From a virus, in the IMG/VR virus record IMGVR_UViG_3300007541_005621, positions 1 to 20,594 of that record: a stretch of 20,594 nt of DNA; one strand, given 5' to 3'. Shown here piece by piece: positions 7,378 through 15,400 of this stretch; position 1 is the stretch's first letter; each line of letters starts with the position of its first letter. The notes beneath the pieces were generated by a model. It was not told the DNA's origin. It saw nothing but the letters and a program-made list of their open reading frames with translations, and ran no database searches. Made by a program: the position numbers and the translations under genes.

Positions 7378-10300
7378 TTAGCTCTCTTCTAATAAATCAA
7401 ATAAGTTACAGCTCTTGAAACCCTTTCCTCGTATACCAGAACTGGCGTTTCTACTTTCGCCAAAGCGGGCTGTTTTAGCTGAATATATCGTGCAAATTTG
7501 AGGTCTGTTAGAACTCCCCATCGCACCATTCTTTGCATTAGCAAATAAGTTTGAAGCAGATTCGTCCAGAAGTATTGAATTTGGATCACAGAAAACAAAC
7601 TCATTACCATAATAGAACCCAGATACATTTACAGTTCCATCAACTTCATTAATTTTAAGAAGTTTCCCATAGAATCCACTAGTATCTGCGATGCCATAGG
7701 CTGGTCCTGAAGGGTTATATCCTTGAGCATAGATTTGCTGGATAATTCCATTTCCTCCTCCATGGATTAGGGAGTTAGCCATTGAATCAACACCAACATA
7801 TAATCTGAACGGTCCTTGATTCTCGAATGTATTTTGTCCATACTGAGTAAAGGTGCCATTTGGTAAATACCAGGCATTAACACCTGATCCGCACCCATAA
7901 TAATCTAGAACAGATAATGTCGAAGTATCGGGAGTGCTAGACAAAGCTCCACGAGCGACTAAACCAGCCCCACTAAACCATAGTGCTGATGGTCCATGAT
8001 AGCCGACATCTAACGGGTAAGCTCCACTGACTGAGACGTGATCGACGTGCATGGTTGAGTTGTTAGCGACATTCCATATAAATAATCTACTACAGAACTC
8101 ATCTGAGGCACTAGTGTCATAGTAGACTGAGCTAGCGTTCCACCACCCGCAAGGGAAGTGGACATTCCTAACCCTAACATTTGATCCGTTTAATGCTCGG
8201 AGGCACATACCTCCTTGGGTAACAGAAGTTAAAGCATAAGGATCATTAGTCCATAATTCCTGACCAAAGTAGAATCTTTCAGATCCTGCATCAGTCATCC
8301 TACAAGTCCCACCTCTCGTTTGGAGGACCTCTGGGAACTCGCTATAGTCTCCTGCCTCATTAGGGTTTGGATAGAACTGGAAGAAGCCTGCTGAGGTGTA
8401 TGGGGCGAAGGTTAATAGCGTTGATGTGTTATAGTTTGTAGCACTAGCATCTTCTGTAGTCCAGTTGACATGATAGTCACCGAGATCTTCCATGGTTACA
8501 GTAGAGTTATTATCTGCTACTATACAAGAGTTATAACCCTTTAGCTCTACCATCGTATGGTTTCTTGCGTTAGTTAGGCTGAACCCTTCAATGTCAAACT
8601 CACCATCATGTTTTTTGTGAGGCTCAAAGATAATATTAGAATTCCTATTAGCGTAAACGTTTACTGCTCCATCATACACTATGGTAGGACCTCGGAATCT
8701 TAGGGTAGAGTTATTTTCAGCGCACAAAGCTGCGTAATACTTCATCTGAGAATAACTTGGTGATGCGGTGCCTCCTAAGTAAGCAGAGATAGAGCTAGCA
8801 CTCCCCAAAGAGACATACTCAGATCCGTTCTTAGCTAAAACGTGAGCGCCCTTTGCTGGCTTATCTGTTTCTCCTCCCCGGAAGTGGCTTGAGTGAATTA
8901 ATTCTACGTGAGAGCGATCAAGATCAATAGCAGGAAGTAAAGAACCTACAGAGTCATTTGTAATACCATGAGCGTCAGCAAATATCATTCTTCCGTAATA
9001 CTTAGCCATATCTTCTGCGAATCGAGTTGGCTTGAAAGTAGAGTTAAGTAATACAAGATGCTGGCCGTTATCATCGAATTTGTAAGAATACTGCTTACGG
9101 TTAGTGTATTGTGGATTTAGAGTTAGACTAGCTGAGTAATCAATTCTATCAACTGCGGAAAGCCCAACGTTGTTGTAGCTAAAGTTACTATCTTTGCAGT
9201 TTATTCCATAAAGATGGTTCTTTTCAATTGTGAACTCTTCAAGCTCTATAGTGCTTTCAGTAGATTTAATTCCTCTAGTGTTGTGGTAAACCTCTAGACG
9301 CCCATCAAATCTAAATCTACTATTTTGAAGTTCTATGCCATAATTGGCATTTCCTTCAATTGATAGAATATCCGCATACATAGAACCAGAAACATTGTTT
9401 ACTGTAGCTGCTTCTTTTGATTTACCTCCGCGAATAGTAGAGTTGATCAGTCTTAATCCAGTGGAGTTTCTTGAGATCATTCTTAGATATAGACCTGCCA
9501 AGAAAGTTCCATGACCTAAGTTAGAGGTATGCTCTTCAGTAGTATCAAAGAATATTTCGGAGTTTGTTGCCTCTATACCAGCCGAGTCATCTTTTGGTGC
9601 ATCAAACCCTTTAATATTAGTTAGCCATGGTTTCGATAGTCGATTGTTGCTGCTATCCAATCCATAACATCTATTGACGAATAGGTCGCGCATGAATGAC
9701 ACAGTGGAGTTTTTGATTCTAATACCTTTATCCACAAAGTGATCAACGGCAACACTCTCTAGGTAAACTGTTGAATCTTTTATATCAATTCCTACGTCAG
9801 TAGTGGACCCATTCCCCTTGCAGAAAAAACCTCTAATGTAAATGGGACCTGAGCATTTAGAAATTACAATCTTGTCTAAGTAGTTCCCGTAAGCAACTAA
9901 CCTCAATGTGGTATCAGCACCAGGAGCTAGCCCTATATTAGCTACATAATCTCTGTAAAGTTCATTTGAGAAGGAATAGCCATCTACTTGGTTGAAAGAG
10001 CTAGGATCGTATAAAGTAACTTCATCACCAGCACCCTCCTCATAAACTACAGAAGTTACTGTAGTCCCAGTAGTTGCTAAGACAGCATCAAAACTTAAAT
10101 CAGCTACAGAGAGTCTACCTAGCTCCATATTAGAGTAGGTGCCTGTTGGGCGGCTTCCATAGAAACCCTTGTATTCAGATATTGCCCTAGCATCTGTATT
10201 TGGTGAAATATTGGAGAATATTGATTTACCTGTAAGGATAGAAGATGGGGCTGCATTAGCTGTGTTCGTAAAGAACTTCCACAAAGAATCAGTGTTACTT

Positions 10301-10818
10301 GTAATTATATCGTTCCAGAGAGTTTGGTAGTTCCCATGAGGCCCTCCAGTAACAGAATCTAAGCCACTACATTCTATACTTGATAATACAGGAGGCGCAA
10401 AAGTTGTTCTATTAATAATCTCAAGACTTCCAGACGGTCCCATAGTAATGTCTGTAAGTTCTAAAGAACCTAGCTCACCAAAATTAGCTACCTCAATGAT
10501 CATTGGGTAGTTTATATACTTTGGTAGAACTTTGGTTAAAGAGGAGACATCAGGGAATACGTTTCTGTTACATCCTATATCACCTGCTGGTGCGTCGGCG
10601 GAAACCAGTAAGACTATCCCAGGAATAGATGATGTTGGATACCCAAACTGTTCCCAAAGAAGCTCTGTCCTGTCATCTAAATCATATAATGGTAGGTTAT
10701 CCTGTTCCCAATTGTAGAAAGATCCTGAATGGAATTTAGTGACATGATCTGTCCAGCACCCAAAAAGCTTTGCTGATCCAGAAGTAGAATAAAGATCGTT
10801 TATTAGATATGTTGCCAT
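7378..10818 (-). CDS. Right-handed beta-helix tail fibre/spike protein
   Basis: 1146 residues. Residues 35-58 hold YNWEQDNLPLYDL plus a short helix, the same putative baseplate-docking motif as in the 773-residue neighbour. From about residue 340 to 930 the sequence is built from short strands joined by recurrent Asn/Asp-Ser-Thr turns (KDSTVYL, KNSTVSF, TESTIEL, NNSTLRF, NNSTVTM, NNSTMHV and more), typical of parallel beta-helix proteins of the pectate-lyase-like fold. Phage spikes with this fold bind and often cut surface polysaccharide. I cannot identify a catalytic pair, so enzyme activity is unproven. The start ATG shares one base with the previous stop (TGATG) and lacks a Shine-Dalgarno, which implies coupled translation. 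The best role is a receptor-binding or depolymerase-type fibre. Confidence 0.87.
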   Translation of the reverse strand: MATYLINDLYSTSGSAKLFGCWTDHVTKFHSGSFYNWEQDNLPLYDLDDRTELLWEQFGYPTSSIPGIVLLVSADAPAGDIGCNRNVFPDVSSLTKVLPKYINYPMIIEVANFGELGSLELTDITMGPSGSLEIINRTTFAPPVLSSIECSGLDSVTGGPHGNYQTLWNDIITSNTDSLWKFFTNTANAAPSSILTGKSIFSNISPNTDARAISEYKGFYGSRPTGTYSNMELGRLSVADLSFDAVLATTGTTVTSVVYEEGAGDEVTLYDPSSFNQVDGYSFSNELYRDYVANIGLAPGADTTLRLVAYGNYLDKIVISKCSGPIYIRGFFCKGNGSTTDVGIDIKDSTVYLESVAVDHFVDKGIRIKNSTVSFMRDLFVNRCYGLDSSNNRLSKPWLTNIKGFDAPKDDSAGIEATNSEIFFDTTEEHTSNLGHGTFLAGLYLRMISRNSTGLRLINSTIRGGKSKEAATVNNVSGSMYADILSIEGNANYGIELQNSRFRFDGRLEVYHNTRGIKSTESTIELEEFTIEKNHLYGINCKDSNFSYNNVGLSAVDRIDYSASLTLNPQYTNRKQYSYKFDDNGQHLVLLNSTFKPTRFAEDMAKYYGRMIFADAHGITNDSVGSLLPAIDLDRSHVELIHSSHFRGGETDKPAKGAHVLAKNGSEYVSLGSASSISAYLGGTASPSYSQMKYYAALCAENNSTLRFRGPTIVYDGAVNVYANRNSNIIFEPHKKHDGEFDIEGFSLTNARNHTMVELKGYNSCIVADNNSTVTMEDLGDYHVNWTTEDASATNYNTSTLLTFAPYTSAGFFQFYPNPNEAGDYSEFPEVLQTRGGTCRMTDAGSERFYFGQELWTNDPYALTSVTQGGMCLRALNGSNVRVRNVHFPCGWWNASSVYYDTSASDEFCSRLFIWNVANNSTMHVDHVSVSGAYPLDVGYHGPSALWFSGAGLVARGALSSTPDTSTLSVLDYYGCGSGVNAWYLPNGTFTQYGQNTFENQGPFRLYVGVDSMANSLIHGGGNGIIQQIYAQGYNPSGPAYGIADTSGFYGKLLKINEVDGTVNVSGFYYGNEFVFCDPNSILLDESASNLFANAKNGAMGSSNRPQICTIYSAKTARFGESRNASSGIRGKGFKSCNLFDLLEES
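8041..9780 (-). repeat. Asn/Asp-Ser-Thr turn repeats of a beta-helix
   Basis: About 14 copies of the turn motif [N/D]-S-[T/N/E/R/H]-[V/I/L/F/M]-x-[F/L/M/V] occur at irregular spacing in the 1146-residue protein, each starting a short strand. Examples are KDSTVYL, KNSTVSF, TNSEIFF, INSTIRG, QNSRFRF, TESTIEL, KDSNFSY, LNSTFKP, DRSHVEL, NNSTLRF, RNSNIIF, NNSTVTM, NGSNVRV and NNSTMHV. The repeat is seen only at the protein level. Boundaries are approximate. Confidence 0.6.
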
Positions 10819-11432
10819 CAGAAGTTAAGGGTCCACCTAAAAACAAGACTAAAGTCTGAGGTCTTAGCTATTGGGCTAAAGTATCTGTAGGCCACTAAAA
10901 TAGAAGTATTATCACCTAGACCAAATCTATCACCTAGAGGATTTTTCATGAATAATCCTATCTCATTTAGAGGCACAACTGCTGAATCTCGATTAGTTTC
11001 ATTTCCTGCATCTTGATCAAGTGTAATTGTGTATCGCACACTAGCAGGTCCAACTCTTGATATTTTATGGCTTGGAATATAACCAAACCACTGATCAGCT
11101 TTATAAGTATTTATAGTCGTTGCGTGATGCCCACTTACTACGGCAATTCGTGCCTGAAGGCCATACTCTTCGACAGAGCTTAGAGGACCAGCTAAAGAGT
11201 TGGTTGAAGGAGTTTCTAGTTGAGCAGATCCACTGACACCAACCTGAAACCTATCAATCTGATACGCAATGATGTTCCCAGGGCCAGACAAGCTGAATAA
11301 TTGGGCCAAGCCTAATCCCATCCCTGAGACAATAATATTATGGTCATCAAAGACAATTTCTTCGAGACCATCAGGATAACTCTTCGCTATCTGCAAATGC
11401 CCAGTAATCTTTAGATCTTCTATGAAATTCAT
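10818..11432 (-). CDS. Small virion protein, likely paralogue of the upstream 333-residue protein
   Basis: 204 residues from the ATG at 11432. The frame also allows a TTG at 11450 (210 residues), but the ATG makes a 4-nt ATGA overlap with the upstream stop and neither start has a clear Shine-Dalgarno, so coupling to the ATG is preferred. An N-terminal strand region leads to HNIIVSGMGLGLAQLFS. An LNEIGLF motif occurs at about residue 160, and the protein ends LVFRWTLNF. These three landmarks recur in order in the 333-residue neighbour (NMILDNMGELIADVLS, YNIGLWGIDL, IVWRWVFK). The plan resembles small beta-sandwich tail or fibre proteins of phages that carry an N-E-I-G-L-F motif. The exact role is unknown; a baseplate peripheral or fibre-attachment part is plausible from its place between wedge and fibre genes. 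Confidence 0.75.
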   Translation of the reverse strand: MNFIEDLKITGHLQIAKSYPDGLEEIVFDDHNIIVSGMGLGLAQLFSLSGPGNIIAYQIDRFQVGVSGSAQLETPSTNSLAGPLSSVEEYGLQARIAVVSGHHATTINTYKADQWFGYIPSHKISRVGPASVRYTITLDQDAGNETNRDSAVVPLNEIGLFMKNPLGDRFGLGDNTSILVAYRYFSPIAKTSDFSLVFRWTLNF

Positions 11433-12430
11433 TTGAATACCCAACGCCAAACAATCTTTAATGGTTCCGTCACACTCGTTAATCCTGCATCGGCTCCATC
11501 GTCATTATAGTAAGTAAGGTCACTAGTAAAAGTTTTTCTTGCTAGTAATCTATACTCCATTTCATCTGAAGCCCCAACATCGTAAGGAGGTAACTGTCCT
11601 TTTTGGAGCATCTTTCTTAGATCAATGCCCCAAAGTCCTATATTATATATGCCACCATAAGCATTTAATACAATTAGATCTTGTGGATAAATACCTAGAA
11701 CCCATCTTACCTGAAGATCACCAGAACTCCACCCAGGGTTATTTGATAACAATAGTCCCTTGAAAGCCTTGGCAGCTTCAAGTGCTGCTCCCTCTACCAT
11801 ACTAGTAACCGTAAGAGCAATGAAACCTCTCTTATCTATGGCTGAAGGTGTGTCGTAGCAGTTATGACCGCTAACATTTGTTAGGGTTGCTGAAGCATAA
11901 GTTTGGCCTGCTGGTCCTAACAGGTAGATATCGAAGGACCCTGAAGGAGCGTAGCAGCCATATCTGACGCCGCTACCATTAAATTCTGAGACTAAGTTTA
12001 CATTGTGCCCGTAATCATACTCAGGTTTATCCTCCACAGTAAATCCTGTATAACCAGACTCCAATCTTGTCATCTCTGGATCTGATGCTTCTGGTAGAAT
12101 CTGTATTCCTGTGCCTAGTGCGAAGGCGCTAGTTATGTAGCTGGACATAGAGAAATCGGAATAAGAGATAACCCTAATATCTCCATCTAGTGGAAGAGAG
12201 CTAAGATGTGCGTGATAAGAATAACCTAAAGCATCTTTACCTAATGACGCAGCTCTAACAGTGTAATTTGATGTATCCAATATAGCCGAGGCTGGATTAG
12301 CTACTTGGTAAAGTTCTCTTGGCATAGATAAAACATCAGCGATAAGCTCTCCCATATTATCTAATATCATATTAGACTCTTCAAAGAGCTTTGTATCACC
12401 TTTAAAAATTTCTACTATACCATCAATCAT
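11429..12430 (-). CDS. Virion structural protein, larger member of a paralogous pair
   Basis: 333 residues, not assigned to a named family. It opens with a short strand (GIVEIFKGDTKLFEE), then NMILDNMGELIADVLS, and closes with a strand containing IVWRWVFK. A YNIGLWGIDLRKML stretch lies near residue 265. The following gene has the same three landmarks in the same order, so the two look like diverged copies, this one carrying about 120 more residues in the middle (a Gly/Ser/Tyr-rich, probably beta-sandwich region at about 90-200). An AAGGA ribosome site sits 7 nt before the ATG, and the gene starts 9 nt after the giant wedge gene. Position suggests a baseplate or fibre-connector protein. No catalytic motif is seen. 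Confidence 0.8.
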   Translation of the reverse strand: MIDGIVEIFKGDTKLFEESNMILDNMGELIADVLSMPRELYQVANPASAILDTSNYTVRAASLGKDALGYSYHAHLSSLPLDGDIRVISYSDFSMSSYITSAFALGTGIQILPEASDPEMTRLESGYTGFTVEDKPEYDYGHNVNLVSEFNGSGVRYGCYAPSGSFDIYLLGPAGQTYASATLTNVSGHNCYDTPSAIDKRGFIALTVTSMVEGAALEAAKAFKGLLLSNNPGWSSGDLQVRWVLGIYPQDLIVLNAYGGIYNIGLWGIDLRKMLQKGQLPPYDVGASDEMEYRLLARKTFTSDLTYYNDDGADAGLTSVTEPLKIVWRWVFK

Positions 12431-12439
12431 TTTAATTCC

Positions 12440-15400
12440 TTACGGTAAAACTTGGGGAGATAAATCTACTAAATTAAAGTTATTTGCGCCAGTTGCTGTA
12501 GAATAAGTTGTATTTCTTGGATTTATTCTATAGTTGGCTCGGCTTCCGCCGTTATCAAAGTTAATTCCAGTGCTTTCAGCGGGATCTCTAGATAATCCTC
12601 CAACGTTATGAGATACTCCTCCCAAAGAGTTATAATAGTTAAAGATAGCTCTGATATCCTCTTTAGATAGGTCTACATGGTAAATATCACATAATGGATA
12701 TTTTTTATGTCCTGTAGGGGTTCCAGTAACATCAATTCGTGTTAAATCATGTATGGTATTATCTATTAAACTGATATTATCTAGCAAGATAAATCTTTCT
12801 GTATTTGAAGCTTCTGGTATCATGAATAGTTCTACGACATACGTTTGGTCTAACCGATGAGGTTGATTTTTTATTTTAAAATATTCTTCAGGAACTTTGA
12901 TTCTACAGTAATTTCTTGTATCAAACTTAAATTCAAACTCTTCAAACTCATCTTCTGAGAAAGTCCCTATCCCACTTAGGAAGTCTACGATTGGAAATAA
13001 CTGTTCGCTATCTAGGCACTGGAAGGTTGGACGGTTGTTTTGTGTCCTATCTACAGTCGTAAACTCGTGAGTGTGGGTTAAATCCGTTAGGATTTTTGTT
13101 ATGGTTAGATCACTAGTTTTAAGTAACTGCCAACGTCCATTCTTACCGAAGTGCCATGTGAGGTCGCTACCTTCCGTGTCTGTATGAATCCAAACGCCCA
13201 ATCTTGCATTAATTAATTTGCTCCCGTTTTCGAGAGCAGCTAAAGCTCTAACTTTAAGCGTAAAGTTATTTTCTGGGACAAGGAAGTTAGAAGATCTCTT
13301 CGTATCATACGATTCAGTTAGGTCGATCCCAGGAATTTTAAATCTAATTCTAGGTAATCCATTTACAGATTTCATTCTTAAGAATGCGTTATCATAAACG
13401 AAAGAATCAGCTTTTTGTTGTTGTAAGTCGTAGAAGACGAAGTGATTGACTGGAGAGCTTCCTGAAGTGAAGATTACATCTGTATTAGCAATAATACCTG
13501 AGTTAACTAATTCTGTGGTTGTTGGTAATACCAAAGACGAAGCTATGATTGCTGACGGATTTGTGACAACTGTAGTGCCGTAAACACTCATTGAGTTAGC
13601 CGTCCCAGAGAAGTAAGGTGTTGTTGAGTTAATGACCTTAACATCTCTGATATCTGTTGTATATGTGCTGTAAGTTCGAGCTTCAGGACCTTTTGATTCT
13701 AGATCACTGTTTTCAATTATACTACCAAAAGCATGAGCGTAAATACTAGCGCCAAACTCTCTCTCTAGTTGGTAGGCTGTTGGATGTCTATTAAATGCAG
13801 ACGTATACAGATGGTATAGCTCGTGAACTTTTCTTCCTAAGCCAAAGTTCTCATACGCATCCAGTGAACTTAAAAATAAACCACTGCAAGTGATCTCTTT
13901 GTTAACTAACTCAGAAACTACGTCTCTCCACTTTAAGTCTGAGGCATATTGACTGATATTATCTTTAACATGTTTTTCGTATTTTTTATAGAGTTTTTGT
14001 TCTGCGATCTTATGAACAACAGCCATAAAAGGATCTAGTTTATCCCTGTCAACGTAACTATCTGACTGGAAGAAGAATATGTCTGCGGATTTATTTTGGA
14101 ATCCTCTATACCCTCTGCTCTTCATCGTTGTTGAAACATCATATCCATAATAATTTGCTGATGAATATAGGGCACAACGATCATATACTTCTGGTATTTC
14201 CGATATGACTCCGCTACAGTCCGCGCTCACAGAAGCGAAAGTAAGTGACGACGGTATAAAGCCTAAAGGTATAAATCCAGAAGGAGCAAAAGTATCACTA
14301 AAGTATTCTGTATTTCTTAATATGGTAGTGCCTAGAGTCATATACTGACTTAGTGACTCATGCTCGGCATTCATAAACACTAAATTATTAACAAAAGAGG
14401 CAGGCTTCTGAACGCTAAGACGAACTGTTAGTTCAGTATCTGCTGCGAATACACTAGTTAATTCAGAAGCAGCAAACTTATACTGTAGAGGATGGATGCC
14501 TGGGATTAAGGTCCTGAGGTCCCAATCAGTTTGTATATTTACTACGTCTGTGCCGTTTATGAACGAAATAATCACAGGCCAGTTGTAATAGAAAGGTGCT
14601 GCTCCAAGGTTAAGCCAAGTTAGACTAATCTCTACATCTTTATCATTATAAACTATGTCAGGTATAAAAGAAGAGTCGATATAGAAACTATATCCAATCG
14701 TGTAAATACTGTCAATTATATTTTTGTATTTTACGGGATAGTCATTATTAGCTCCGTTGTTGTAGGCATCTCTTAGAGCTTGGGTTTGGAGAGTTACTTT
14801 AGTGCCGGAGATTAAGCTTGGTCGAATTGCTCTAATACAGTCGGCTACTTTTTGAGGGACAGGTGAGCGAATAGGTCCACTGTAAGTTTTTGCAAAAATA
14901 TCTAAATTGTCTAGTAGAGGTGGGTAGATCTCGGCTGCATTCATTACCCGCTTATATTTTTCTTGAACGTTATAAAATATAGCTTGGGTCATTGTGAAGT
15001 TAATCGTGGTATTATCTATAATATCTCTAGGTGGAATTGTTTGATAACAAAGATTGTTATCAGTGATACCCACATCAACATCTATATCAGAAAGTTCTGT
15101 AGGGTTATCCGGTAATCCTCTAAAAGTATTAGAAAGCACATCGTAAAATCTACCAGTTATCTGGGTTTGAGAGAAGGCATTATCAAAAGAATTAATGACT
15201 GCGTTTATAGTCCCGATCGGTATTTCCGTTAGTGTGACAGGTAATATGCTTCTCCTTGCTTCCCGATTCTTCCATCCACCCCAATGACCAAGTAAACCTA
15301 TCTCTATCATCGCTAGTCTTGGGTCTCCATCATACCTAGCACCTATTGCGGAGATTGTAGTTTGTAGAGAAGATACTAATAGAGGATCAGCATAGTTTGG

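Noticed and set aside
7389-7628. Minus-strand 79-codon frame at the end of the beta-helix gene
   Set aside because: It is wholly inside the 1146-residue gene in another frame, with no coherent motif.
11432-11450. TTG start at 11450 for the 204-residue gene
   Set aside because: No Shine-Dalgarno precedes it, and the ATG at 11432 forms the ATGA overlap typical of this operon.
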